Assembly (NCBI GenBank): GCA_036971475.1
Contig: JBAIZL010000001.1
Coordinates: 209,035,841-209,099,840, forward strand
DNA length: 64,000 nucleotides
Direction: 5' to 3'
DNA from: Prosapia bicincta
Lineage: Eukaryota; Arthropoda; Insecta; Hemiptera; Cercopidae
In this document: positions 1 through 10,791 of the stretch, in pieces
Layout: each line of letters begins with the position of its first letter
How positions within the stretch are numbered: the stretch's first letter is position 1
Made by a program: the position numbers and the translations under genes
Notes under the pieces: generated by a model
What the model was told of the DNA's origin: nothing
Database searches by the model: none
The model's input: the letters and a program-made list of their open reading frames with translations, nothing else

Positions 1-507
1 TGAATAAGGATTCCGGAAGGTTTCTGAATAAGCAAGCCTGGACCAAGGCAATGGTTCAAAGGTGATGAATTTTCCCTCTTCGTCAGTCAACCGGTTGGGT
101 GTGGTAGAAATAACTGCTCTGACTGGGGAGACTGGGGTAGTTGGGAATTAAGTCCTCACAATGCTACTCTCACCTCCCAGGTGAACCAAGGGCAATGCGA
201 CAGTGAAGTATGGGCGGGAAACTAACCTAACGACACAATTGTAAAAAAGAGAGTAAAGCAAGCTGTTCGCTCCATGAGCGACAGTTAATAATGTCCTGAA
301 CTTGGGGTGTGTTTCAAGGTCAGTGACTGAATACCCAATCCAAGGTGTAAGGCATCGTGCCGATGGATGAGTGGCTGCAGGGTATAAAATGCAGTAGCAC
401 ACGATCCCCTTGAGGAACCAGACAAAACCTCATTGTATGTTGTCTTGCCAGGGCAGTGGGGGTTCTGCTCTGGTTGACCGTTCTCTCCCCCATACTTGGG
501 AAGCCAA
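1..507 (+). other. Probable 5' leader of the LINE relic
   Basis: No convincing protein is seen here. The stretch has more G and C than the DNA after 2 kb and runs without a break into the ORF1-like start at 508, so it is probably the 5' untranslated part of that element. The true 5' end could not be placed and may lie outside the window. Confidence 0.35.
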
Positions 508-734
508 TGGACCAAGTAAGTACACAAATTGATGTTGAGTCTGCACAGACAGCGGGAGCCAATGAGACGGCAAACCGTGAGTCTGTAACAGATGTTTCAA
601 CGGCAACCACCACTGGTGGTGCGGGGGCGGTTACCAAGCTGAGGACTGCAGAAACCAGTGAAATGGTTGTAGAGTTGAGCACGCTTTCTCTACGGAGAAA
701 GCGTATGAGTGGAGCGGCCAGAAGACGGCTCTGA
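508..734 (+). pseudogene. LINE ORF1 (gag-like) N-terminal remnant
   Basis: About 75 codons from an ATG at 508 (MDQVSTQID...) to a TGA at 732-734. The N-terminal part is rich in T, A, E and G and is followed by a basic stretch with RKRMSGAARRRL. That arrangement is usual at the start of ORF1 of I/LOA/Jockey-group LINEs, whose protein packages the element RNA. The rest of ORF1 is missing or out of frame: coding-like sequence continues in other frames and then joins polymerase C-terminal sequence by about 950-1040. I infer that the ORF1 body, the endonuclease and most of the reverse transcriptase were deleted. The family call rests on the basic motif and on the downstream RNase H, so it is moderate. 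Confidence 0.45.
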
Positions 735-827
735 AGAGATCAGGCGAGAGCAGCGGAAGGGCCAATAATCCTGAACACACAACGCAGGGGAGGACAAAAC
801 CGAGCCGAGCATGTTAACGTCCAGGAC

Positions 828-1535
828 TTGGATTTTGTGAGGGGTGAGGTGCCACAGGTCGGAAGCAATCAACCACGAGCACCAAACCCCAGCATGGAGA
901 TTGCAACTCGAACAACTGGGCTTATCTCCCAGATGTTTCGGGACATGAGTATCAAGTGTGTGGTCAAAGAACCTGTCTTGGAGATGGGCAGTGGCCACCT
1001 TACTCGGACGTTTGCACCTGACCAGACCCACCAAACTATGACGGAATGGTCAGGGTTAGTAACATCGGGAGCTCAGATCGGGTACACAGATGGCTCCAAG
1101 ATGGACTTCGGTACTGGAGCTGGGATGTATTGTTAAAACCCAGGGGCAAAAATAGTTTTTTCCTTGGGGAGGCATACCTCGGTCTTTCAGGCCGAAATAT
1201 ATGCTATAAATGCCTGTCTGGGAGAGATGGCGAGAAGGGGAATACACAGGACCCAGATTGCTACTTTCTCTGACAGTCAGACAGCAATTAAGGCACTAAA
1301 CGGACGTGTGGTCACCTCGGCCATAGTCAGGGAGTGCCTAAATAACTTAAAAGCCCTGGCAAGGCACAATCAAATCAAGATAGGTTGGGTGCCAGGGCAT
1401 AGGGGAATATTTCGAAATGAAGCCGCAGATAGACTGGCCAGAGAGGGGTCTTCGACTCCCCTCATTGGACCGGAGCCTGCGGTAGGTATTTCCAAATCCA
1501 TGGTCAAGATGGCAGTTCGAAAGGTGGATGACTGA
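828..1535 (+). pseudogene. LINE polymerase C-terminus with RNase H domain (broken)
   Basis: An RNase H fold of a non-LTR retrotransposon polymerase, which would remove RNA from the RNA-DNA hybrid during target-primed reverse transcription. The four acidic motifs are visible in order: YTDGSK (about 1080), QAEIYAI (about 1190), FSDSQTA (about 1270) and the late block WVPGHRG...AADRLARE (about 1385-1445). The sequence before YTDGSK (KEPVLEMGSGHLTRTF) matches the linker after the reverse transcriptase in I/LOA-type elements. One in-frame TAA at 1134-1136 interrupts the domain just after GAGMYC, and the same frame then runs to a TGA near 1533. No reverse transcriptase palm or endonuclease is present. 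It is a dead relic. Confidence 0.75.
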
Positions 1536-1911
1536 AAGACATTGTGAGCACTGGATCAGGGCTGAAGGGATGAGACACAGTAAGCTAACCCATAGGAATC
1601 CTTCCTTGGGGCTGCAGAAGAGTTTCATCTATCTGTCTAGGCAGGAATTGAGGATAGCCACAGGTCTACTCACGGGACACGGTGGACTAAGGAAAAATCT
1701 GCATAAAATGGGTATCTACAAAGATGAACCAGTGTGCAGATTATGCGGGCAGGAACTGGAGACTGCCACACACATTAATTATAGATGTGAAGCACTTGCC
1801 GAGAGGCTCTTCATCCTCTTTGGTGATGGGACAGCTCTGGTAGATGCTGAAGGTAAAACACTAGTCAGGAAACTCCTAAACCTGGTAAGAGGGAAGGGGC
1901 TATTTGACTAG
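1528..1911 (+). pseudogene. LINE polymerase C-terminal zinc region (frameshifted)
   Basis: The reading frame changes near 1530, and about 125 codons of the same polymerase follow. The stretch includes LTGHGGLRKNLHKMGI and a cysteine/histidine cluster, CRLCGQELETATHINYRC. This CxxC...H...C motif is characteristic of the end of RNase H-bearing LINE polymerases and probably helps bind the element RNA. It ends at a TAG at 1909-1911. Together with the preceding RNase H fragment it is one ancestral ORF2 split by a single frameshift. Confidence 0.7.
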
Positions 1912-2878
1912 ATCAGGGAGGTAAGTACAATATACCTTAAGGTAGCAGTGCTTCGGGCAGTTTAACCCACTCCCAAGTTAATAAGAAAAAAAAGGTTATT
2001 ACTTGATGAAAGTTCTGTGAGGACCAAAGCTTTACAATCTGGTCTGGGATGATTATACTAACTTGATCTGTCGAACACGTACGAGAGGCCCCGGTCCGCC
2101 AGACACTTCGACTCTTGGTACGGGTGTATGAGGTGTACAGGTATCAGAGCTTGTACACAGTGCTAAGAATTTTACTGGCTGGCTGCTCTACTCAGATGAT
2201 AATATTTGAGACTAAATATAAATAAGTTCTTTTTAATAGAAATACCATTGCACCCCTTTAATGAGTTTCCTCTTAATACATTTGTATCTTTCCAGAATAG
2301 CTATTTGCCAGAAAGAGGGTAATTAAACAAAATGTAGGAAAACGGCATTCAAGATTATACAAGCTGAAAAATCCTGGTAATTTGTAAAGTGTATAATTTT
2401 CAGAACCATTAGCTCATCCGGAAATACATTTGACATGCTGGTGGTATTAACATTTGGAGAACTGAGACCTAATACACAACACCAAAGCGAAATTCTGGAA
2501 CGTAAATATCATTTTATGAGTTACTGTTATTGTGGTATACATCTTGAGGCTTTTTCAAATGTACTTATTTATATCACTTGGCCAAAAAACACTAATTCGT
2601 GTATTTTTCATTTTTCTCTTCTCGCTACATCAGTGCATTGCTCAATGCTGTGAATCACGGACAAGACTGTTGCTCAGGTGTGTTGTATTATTGTGGTTCT
2701 GTGGTGTGAAATTATTCATAGAATATTTGTTAATTATGTGTTCGAATACGCCTATAGTATTTGATTGTTAGTATATTTTGACCGTTAGTAATGTGTTGTG
2801 GTCGGTTTTGTGGTGTGTATAGTTCGAATTTCTTTGTTGTGTTTAGTATACTGCTTATGTGGATGTAATGCAGAGCTT
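1912..2878. other. LINE 3' UTR, then unassigned AT-rich DNA
   Basis: The first 80 bases or so, ending in an A-rich stretch near 1984-1995, are probably the LINE 3' UTR and tail. From about 2000 to 2878 I see no coding signature or repeat structure that I recognise. The short open frames around 2435-2771 have no recognisable motif and look accidental. Confidence 0.4.
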
Positions 2879-3061
2879 TTATATTTGTGCAAACGTTGGT
2901 CTATGTGCGTAGTAAGTTCTGTATTTTCCTTCATGCCTTTTATGTGTTCCTTGTAAGGAGTGGTGTGTTTCTCTTGTTTTAAGCTGTTTAGACGCTAGGG
3001 TAGTCGTTGCATGTGATGTTGTATACTCCTGGTCTAGTTTGTTCTGGAGTATTTTGTTCAC
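2879..3061 (-). pseudogene. Possible GIY-YIG relic of a Penelope-like element
   Basis: On the minus strand near 3030-3000 one frame reads TRPGVYNITCND, which resembles the GVYKITC.. opening of the GIY-YIG endonuclease in Penelope-like retroelements. A second frame farther along reads YKEHIKGMKE, resembling the RxKEH motif that normally follows. The two pieces lie in different frames with stops between them. If real, this is a heavily decayed relic. The match is short and could be chance. Confidence 0.3.
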
Positions 3062-3158
3062 TCATACACCAACCACCATCCACTCACTCTTCACCCAATA
3101 GATATTTTACTTTTCAGATTTGGCAAAATAAATTATACGAGTGTAAATAATAATTTTT

Positions 3159-3251
3159 CTTATTACACTTTGATATTACTTGCGACCAGACTTTTTGTTA
3201 ACTAAAGGTTGTTAAAATCTCTGATCACAAGTAATATCAAAGTGTAATAAG
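3159..3251. repeat. Perfect 24-bp inverted repeat (hairpin)
   Basis: Positions 3159-3182 and 3228-3251 are exact reverse complements, starting CTTATTACACTTTG, with a 45-base spacer. The bases inside the arms (GGTTGTTAA.. and ..TTAACAACC just beyond) also partly repeat in inverted form. It may be a small foldback element or MITE end. Confidence 0.6.
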
Positions 3252-4261
3252 TAATTAACAACCAGCTTGTCATGAACAGCAAGAATTCGAAATCTTTTTC
3301 AATAAACAAACAAAAATTGTGTATTAAGCAAATGACAAATGCAAAAAATCATAATGCAGTTGTAGTCCAGATTTTGTTTTCGTTAATTTTTCACAATTGA
3401 TTTCATTTTGTAAATTTATTTTACCAACAATCAACAATGCTAGTGTAAACGTTGTTTTTTATGAATCCAGTAGAGAGTATGTGTTTGAGGTTCGTGCCTA
3501 AAATCTCCAATCTTTGCCTAGTCGTGCCTTTACACACAATTCATTCCTGCTCTTTCTAGACAGTATATATTATTATTTTGTGTTCTGAGCACTTTTTCAT
3601 CAGTAGAAACGACTATGTTATGAATCCAAAAACGTTTAGTTGTCTGATATTAACCATATTTATTGCTTTGTATCACTAACAAACTATTTAAAAACCTAAC
3701 TAGTTTTCTTAATAACTTGTTGAATACCTTGAAAAAATTCCATACGCACACAAATGGACGGATATTGATTACTACTTGGTCTATTAACTTTTATTATACT
3801 TGAAAATCGGAGAGTACAACATTTATAATTATTCTATTTAAGAAACAAACCGCAAGATTACGACAAAATATATGAACAAAAAAGGATTGATAAAAACACT
3901 ATAAAAAGTGGCAGGGATTGTAGTACTTGGACGTAGTAAATATAGCAATTTGTAGCAGCACGAGATGACAGTGCAATATGTCACTGAAGGAAGTGACAGG
4001 ATAAGTGGCTGTGACGTGGATGAGAGACATTTTCTAGAAGTTTCAGATATTGCTGCCGAAAATATTGAAAGAATGAAATTGGAGGTACAGGTATTACAGT
4101 TTTGAATGATTTGGCTCTGAGAATGTTTACTTTTATAATAATAGAAACTTTATCCAAATTAGTTTGCTTTTAACAAGAATTTATCTATTTTGTTCTATCT
4201 ATTCTAAAAATGAATATAGGACATCCCATATATTTTTTTAATATGTATATGTGTAAGGGGT
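3252..4261. other. No gene seen
   Basis: AT-rich sequence with no recognisable coding or repeat structure. The last 40 bases (about 4220-4261) resemble the left flank of the gypsy insertion at 7300-7345: a T run followed by AATATGTATATG and then GT/G-rich DNA. Confidence 0.5.
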
Positions 4262-4520
4262 TGTGTGTGGGGGGGGAAGATTGTGTGTGGGGAGGGGGTG
4301 GTGTATGTGTGGTGGGAGGGGTGGTGTGTGTTGGGGGAGGGGGTGGTGTGTGGGGGAGGGGTGGTGTGTGGGGAGAGGGGTGGTGTGTGGGGGGAGGGGT
4401 GGGGGAGAGGGGTGGTGTGTGTGGGGAGGGGTGGTGTGTGGGGGGAGGGGTGGTGTGTGGGGGGGTTGTGCGTGTGTGGGGGTTGTGTGTGTGTGTGTGT
4501 ATGTGTGGGGGTTGTGTGTA
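4262..4520. repeat. G/T-rich minisatellite
   Basis: Irregular tandem copies of a unit like GTGGTGTGTGGGGGAGGG, grading into simple GT repeats at the right end. It stays open in several frames on both strands only because of its composition. I do not consider those frames genes. Confidence 0.85.
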
Positions 4521-4523
4521 TGT

Positions 4524-6490
4524 TGCAACGTCCCTCCCTACCTTGTATTTGATATCCCTTCTTGCAAAATACCAAAATTTTGTTGTTTTAAAAAACTTAT
4601 TTATAAACAAACCAAACATCTGCCAATCACCCCGCTTGTTAAACCGTGCTAAACTCCCTGAGTTACGTGTATATTTCCCGCTCATAGGGCCAGGCCCAAA
4701 ACAAGCCTATTCCCGCTGACTACTATTTAAAATAAGTATAAACTCCCCAAAATTGGTTTATCAATTATGTATGGTCTAGATATAGTCACACATGTCATTT
4801 CAATAGTCAGCTGGATAGAAACACATTTAAAATAATACACAAAATATTCACAGAGTCTTACCACCTGATGATGATCTGCAGAGACAGCAAGGGAACGTGC
4901 AAAATATGATCGTGTTTAAATTACCTATTTTAAAAGGCTCCTGTGTCCTTTTAAACACAATCTGCCAGTAGATAAATCTCTGGACTTTTATACAAAAAAC
5001 CAACTAATCTTTAGGCTAGCTCACTGAAGTTAGTTGAAAGAAACTCTTTAAAAACATTAGGCTTTAACTATTATCATTTAGTGAAATTTAATTAAACTTG
5101 TTTACTGATTTAATAATCATTTTCATATTAGTTGGAAAAAGCTAAACAGTTTTTATTGATTATTCGACACAGGATGAAATGCAATTACTGTTGATTTTTA
5201 TAACATATTTAATTTTATTTATTTAAATAAAAAAGAAAATTTATACTTTCAAATACAACACAATTATATTAACAAAACAATTCACTAAATAACTTGTTGT
5301 TTTTCATCCTTTAAAATCTTATAATTTCCATTTATATCAATTACATTTACATAAACATAAAATTATTTTCCAAATTACACATAATAAAAATTTATCTTCT
5401 ATATTGAATTGCTAATTCGTATTTATGACACTTAATTTTTAAATTTATAATATCCAAAAAAATGCTTATTTTCTTGAAAATAAATGGCTCATGGCCAAAA
5501 ACCCTTTGTAAGTTTAATATTTATCATTTGAAATATTCTGATCACATAAATTAATTTTATTTAGCATACAATTACATAAAATTTTATAAAGAGTGAAGTC
5601 ATTGTTTAAGCTTGAATATTTGTTTGAATTTAATAAAATTAACTAACTAAATTTGACGTAATTGGTATCGAATAAAGAAAATGACTTGCCAAAGATGTTC
5701 CTGCCGGTCCTGGAGTCCCTCGTCTGGATTCCCTGGTCCTTGGACATCGGAAGTCGCCATCCCTGGTTCGTCGGTGGTGGTTTTTCTCCATTCCCGCGTC
5801 CTGGAGGCTGAGTCTGGAGCCTTCATCCCTTGGTAGTCCTGGACGTCGAAAGCGTCGAGGTTTGGTCCATCTGGCCTGGTGACGGTCCTACTTGCGGTCC
5901 AGCATAGCGTTCCGCGGCACCTCGTATTAAAATTTATTTCAGACTGTCTCTATAGTCTTAGAGACCTAGTATATATAGCGGTGAATTTAACCTACCTCAC
6001 CCCGCCTGCAATACTTGCTATCTTTGCATTTATTCCTTGTACAGGCAAGTCGGGCAACGAATCTGTTTTAGCTTGCAGAGTTTGATTATCATTTTTGGAA
6101 CACTGAAAAATGTCTATTTTATTAAAACTACTGTAACTTTTTTGTTTTTTAAGTTTTTCAAATTTTGTTTTCTCTAATGTTTATTCTGGCTTATTCTGGT
6201 TCTTTTAAAATGTCGATGAAAGTTCTACGTGGTTTGGTTCTTAAGATAGCTTTTTTAAGCACTTAGAAAATTTTCGCCTTACACCCGATGGTCAAATTTA
6301 GCTAGTTATTACAAATTTATTCTTTAATATTTTTTAATTTAACTTAATTATTCTATTTAAGGTTTTATTTAATTTTTCACTCTTTATTATTTGTATAACT
6401 CCAAACTTGATTAATTTAAAAATCAACTTTTTTACTTAAAAACAGGAAATTATTTATTTCCTATTTGCCACGGTATATCAGACCGTTGCA
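4524..6490 (-). mobile_element. Solo LTR (1,967 bp), minus strand, same family as the 7.4-16.1 kb gypsy element
   Basis: Read on the minus strand it begins TGCAACGGTC at 6490 and ends GGACGTTGCA at 4524. The termini and interior match the 2,017-bp LTRs at 7382 and 14095. It has no internal region. Substitutions and small indels are scattered throughout, including a missing stretch of about 50 bases near the 3' end, so it is much older than the full element. The flanks are GT-rich (..GTGTATGT before, GTGTGTGT after), so a short target duplication cannot be read with certainty. It probably arose by recombination between two LTRs. Confidence 0.88.
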
Positions 6491-7359
6491 GTGTGTGTGT
6501 GTGTTGTGTTGACTGTTCATAAATTCATTACAAATTCCAAGTTTATACCAATTTTTATGGACAGAAAATTAGGCTAGGAAATATTTCGTCATAAAACTGA
6601 ATCGATTTCGTCATAAAAAGTAACGAAACAGTTGATTAGATATTACAAAACCAATTAAATTTTTGTCCCCAATAGAAATCACTGACGTTCCGTCGCTAAT
6701 TAGATTCGTAAAAACTAAACAAAATGTAATGAAATAAACCAATATTTTTAAAAATTACAAATTATTATTTTATCTACTACTAAAGAAAAACTAATGTATA
6801 TCACTTTGCGAAAACTCGCTCCCCTGTAGACCATCATCCTCGTTACAGGTTAATTGTTCGCAGGAAACTCCTAAAGCTTTTGTATGGAAATCATTAAAAC
6901 TCCTGTAGCAATAAATTCAAACTTTTAGCAATATCGCTTCGCCCGAAGAGTTCATTCTTTGTACTTCGGCAAGCTGGGATATTTATGTGTGAACTATATC
7001 TTTGAAAGAAAGGCATGACACGTTCTTGTGAGTTTGCTTCTCTCTTTTTGCAGTATATTAAATGCTGGAAGCGTTTGTGAGTCGATATTAAACAAGGCCG
7101 TTTGTATTTACATATATCGGAGCCTCTCGTCACTGTGTGTTTTCGGCTTTACATTACGAAGAAATTTTCTATGTCGACGTCCTCAAACCAGTTTGATAAA
7201 TTACTTGTTATAATAGTCACAATTCTCTTTATGGAATACTCACACAGGGGGTTATTACTATAATATAAAACATTCTGTAATATCGTATTATATTATCATA
7301 TTTTTTTTTAATATGTATATGTTTGTGGGGGTTGTTTGTGTGTGTGGGGGGTTGTTTGT
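6491..7359 (+). repeat. Diverged copy of dispersed repeat A (A0)
   Basis: It starts with a (GT)n tract and TTGTGTTGACTGTTCATAAA. It aligns with 16112-16925 and, from its interior on, with 37211-37830. The first 95 bases or so are nearly identical to 16112-16205, and the rest is clearly more diverged. No coding potential is recognised. The last stretch (about 7290-7359) leaves the similarity and resembles 4220-4300 instead. Confidence 0.7.
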
Positions 7360-7381
7360 TTGTGTGTGTGTGTGTGTGTGT

Positions 7382-9398
7382 TGCAACGGGGTGAGAGACC
7401 GTCGCAAGTGGGAAATAAGTAATTTCCTGTTTTTTAGAAATAAAGCTGTTTTTAAAATAATCAAGTAGGGAATTATACAATTAATAAAGAGGGAAAAATT
7501 AAATAAAACAGTAAATAGAATAGTTAAGCCACATTAAAGAATGTTATAAAATGAATTTGTAATAACTAACTAAATTTGAACATCGAGAGTGAAGCGAAAA
7601 AATTCTAAGTGCCTAAAAAAGCTATTTTTCGAACCAAACCACGTAGAACTTTCATCAACATTTCAAAAGAACCACAATAAGCTAGAACGAACATTAGAGA
7701 AAACAGAATTCAAAAAACTTAAGAAACAAAAAAGTTACAGCCGTTTAAATAAAATAGACATTTTTCAGTGTTCTAAAATTAATTATCAAACTATGCAAGC
7801 TAAAACAGATTCGTTGCCCGACTTGCCTGTACAAGGAATAAATCGAGCGATAGCAAACTTTGCAGGCGGGGTGCGGTAGGTGAAATTCACCGCTATATAT
7901 ACTTGGTCTCTAAGCCTTTAGAGACAGTCTGTAAAAAATTTCTAACACGAGGTGCCGCGGGACGCTATGCTGGACCGCGAGTAGAGACCGTCAGCAGGCC
8001 AGATGGACCATAACCTCAGCGCTTTCGACATCCAGGACCACCAAGGATGAAGGCTCCAGACTCAGCCTCCAGGACGCTCGAATAGAGGGAAACCACCACC
8101 GACGAACCAGGGATGGCGACTTCCGGTGTCCAAGGACCAGGGAATCCAGACGAGGGACCCCAAGGACCGGCAAGAACATCTTTGGCAAGTCATTTTCTTT
8201 ATTCGAAATCAGTCACGTCAAATTTAGTTAGTTAATTTTATTAAATTCAAACAAATTTGCAAGCTTAAAACAATGACTTCACTCTTTATAAAATTTTAAT
8301 AAATTGTATGCTAAGTAAATGAATTTATGTGCTCAGAATATTTAAAATAATGAATATTAAAATTACAAAAGGTTTTTGGCCATAAGCCGTTTATTTAAAG
8401 AAAATGAGAAATTTTCGAATATAATAGACTTAAAAATTAAAGGTCATAAAATATGAATTTACCAATTCCATATAGGAGATAAAATATTATTATGTGTAAT
8501 TTTGAAAATAATTTTATGTTATGTCTATGTTATCAATCTATATGCAAAGTATAATTTTTTAAAGCATAAGAAACAGGAAGTAACTCAGTGAATTGTTTTG
8601 CTAATATAATTGTGTAATACTTTGAAGGATAAATTTTCTTTTTTATTTCAATAAATAGAGTTAAATATGTCATAAAAATCAACATTATTTGCATTCCATC
8701 CTGTGTCAAATAACCAATAAAAACTGTTTAGCTTTTTCCAACTAATATAAAAATGATTATCAAATCAGTAAACAAATTTAATTAAATTTCATTAAATGGC
8801 AATAGATAAAGCCTAATGTTTTAAAGAGTTTCTCTCTACTAATTTCATGAGCTAGTCTAAAGATTAGTTGGTTTTTTGTAATAAAAGTCCAGAGATTTAT
8901 CTACTGGCAGATTGTGTTTAAGAGGACACAGGAGCCTTTTAAAATAGGTATTTTTAAACACAATCATATTTTGCACGTTCCCTTGCTGTTTCTGCAGATC
9001 ATCATCAGGTGGTAAGACTCTGTGTTTTTTATGTGTATTATTCTAAATGTGTTTCTTTCCAGCTGACTATTAATTTGACATGTGTGACTATACTTAGACC
9101 ATACACAATTGATAAACTTTTTTAGGAGGGTTTATATGTACTTTAAATAGTAGTCAGCGGGAATAGGCTTGTTGTGGGTTTGGCCCTACGAGCAGGAAAC
9201 ATACACTTAACTCTGGGAGTTTAGCACGGTTTTACCAGCAGGGTGATAGGCAGAGTTTTGGTTGTTTATAAATATGTTTTCTTCTAAACAATTAAATTTT
9301 AGTATTCTGCAAGAAAGGATTTAAACAACACAACAAAACGACCGCGTGGAGCTGCGGAGGAAGGGACGGTAAAAGAGGTGAGGTGGGGGGACGTTGCA
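7382..9398 (+). repeat. 5' LTR (2,017 bp)
   Basis: Begins TGCAACGGGGTGAGAG and ends GGGGGGACGTTGCA. It is collinear base for base with the 3' LTR at a constant offset of 6,713. Both LTRs contain a 96-codon open frame (7589-7879; 14302-14592) with no recognisable domain. I regard it as incidental or part of the upstream regulatory sequence. Confidence 0.95.
7894..7930 (+). promoter_or_regulatory. Predicted LTR promoter: TATA box and downstream hairpin
   Basis: CTATATATAC at 7893-7902 is a good TATA box. It is followed at once by a small hairpin (GTCTCTA...TTTAGAGAC, about 7906-7925). A start site about 25-30 bases downstream would give a U3 of roughly 540 bases and an unusually long R-U5 of roughly 1.47 kb. 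The same elements occur in the 3' LTR (offset +6,713) and, inverted, in the solo LTR near 5950-5975. The start site itself is inferred. Confidence 0.5.
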
Positions 9399-9402
9399 GA
9401 AT

Positions 9403-9416
9403 TGGCGCCCGGACGG
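9403..9416 (+). other. Primer-binding site
   Basis: TGGCGCCCGGACGG begins four bases after the LTR ends. TGGCGCCC is complementary to a tRNA 3' end GGGCGCCA, as used by several gypsy-group and lentiviral elements with tRNA-Lys. The exact tRNA cannot be assigned without the host tRNA set. Confidence 0.75.
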
Positions 9417-9699
9417 TAGGGACTTTGAACAGGTTCCCTATATCAAAATTGAATAATTAAATAGTAGAAATGAATCGAGATAGTTTAAATAAATGAAGTC
9501 AAAATGTTTTAAATAATGTAATTAAATTTTTAATAATATAAATTGAACGAATCTAAGAGCGTACGAATAAAAATAAAATAAATAAATTTGAATAAAGATT
9601 TAGTCGAAAGAGCGGGTAGGAACCATCTGGCCTAAACCAAATCGAAAAGAAAGGAATAAGTACATAAATAAATAATTGAATAAGAAATAATAAGTCAAA

Positions 9700-10737
9700 A
9701 TGTCTAAACCCGAGATAGATAAATTGATGGCCTTTTTCAAGGCAAAGGAGGAAAAAGACAAAGAAGAGCGAGAGAAGGAGAAGGCGGAAGCAAGACAAAG
9801 AGAGAGATGAAAAAGAGAAACGATTGAGAGAGGAGGAGAAACAATTGAGAGAGAAAGAGAGGGAGGAAGCAAAACAAAGGGAGAAGGAGAGAGATTAAAA
9901 ATTAAAACGGAAACAAAAACGGCTAAATTAAACGAGAAAGTACAGGATATCCAAGAGGACATTAAAACGGTAAAGCAACAAGTCGCAAAGGTAAAGCAAA
10001 CCGCTGGAGCGGGAATAGTAACACAAGTTTGCTTACCAAGGGTAATAGACAGGAACGGGGAGGCTACGTACCGTAGGATTGAGTTCTGGGGGAATGACAA
10101 GGAAGAACCAATGACATTCCTAGGGGAAATAGAAGATCTATTTTCTGAAATAGACAATACTATGGACGAGACTGCAAAATTAAGAATTGTAGAACGATAT
10201 TTGAAAGGGGCAGCGGATGCATGGTGGAAAGCCATAAAGAACAATACAGAAACTTATTCTGAATTCAGGCAGGAATTCACGGAGCGTTTCTGGAGTTATC
10301 GCCAGCAGGATCGGGTACGCAGACAAATAAATCAAGGGCGCTACCATAATAATGGACCATACTCTATGGCAGAGTATTTTATTATGATGGTAAACAGGGC
10401 GAAAAACTTAGACCCGATAATCCCAGAGAACCATCTCATTTTCATGTTAATGAAACACTTTGGGAGTAACGTTCAGCTAGCTAGTGTGGGGAACCCCACA
10501 AGTAACATCAAACAAGCGATAGTTTTCCTACAACAGCTAGACAGCGTTACTGATAACGGCAATGGTAATGGGATCGCTCAAAGAAGTCAACAGAGGCAGG
10601 TTGCTCCAAACCAACAACCTAACCCTAACCTAAGGTCCCATGGTGATACCGAAAAATACCAAGATACCAAGTATCCTAAGAACCCTCATCCTAAATCGCC
10701 TATCCCCGGACCAAGCGGCCACAAGCCAAAAAACTAA
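9700..10737 (+). pseudogene. gag: gag of the gypsy-type element, broken near its N-terminus
   Basis: Structural protein that would form the element's particle. The start at 9700 (MSKPEIDKLMAFFKAK) opens a highly charged E/K/R/Q coiled-coil region. The frame meets TGA at 9808-9810, coding-like sequence continues in another frame to about 9893, and the original frame resumes near 9895, so two compensating indels are needed. From about 10036 a Ty3/gypsy-type gag core is clear: GAADAWWKAIKN, FRQEFTERFW, SMAEYF and RAKNLDPIIPE. The C-terminus is rich in Q, N and P and has no CCHC zinc knuckle. It stops at TAA 10735-10737, directly after a slippery heptamer. An ATG at 10111 leaves an intact 208-codon core. 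Nominal length is about 345 residues. Confidence 0.8.
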
Positions 10738-10791
10738 ATATGAGGATCTCTGGCAACAACCAGGGAGATAAGTTAACCAGGTTAGAGATCC
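10728..10791 (+). promoter_or_regulatory. Programmed -1 ribosomal frameshift signal between gag and pro
   Basis: The heptamer A AAA AAC (10728-10734) is in the correct phase of the gag frame and is followed at once by the gag stop TAA. The -1 frame is open from 10695 and continues into the protease ORF. Nine bases after the heptamer, GGATCTCT (10744-10751) pairs perfectly with AGAGATCC (10784-10791) across a 32-base loop, which itself holds short pairing segments. Heptamer, spacer and stem match the layout of known retroviral gag-pro sites. Confidence 0.75.

Noticed and set aside
4185..4719. Overlapping frames rich in G/V/C or P/H/T at the G/T minisatellite
   Set aside because: All frames on both strands are open because of composition; this is a minisatellite artefact.
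7589..7879. 96-codon frame inside both LTRs as a possible accessory gene
   Set aside because: It lies in the predicted U3 upstream of the TATA box, has no domain, and is broken in the older solo LTR. Identity between the two LTR copies reflects their youth.
10617..10640. Telomere-like CCTAACCCTAACCTAA in gag
   Set aside because: Only a short, imperfect run inside a coding frame (PNPNLR); not an interstitial telomere array.
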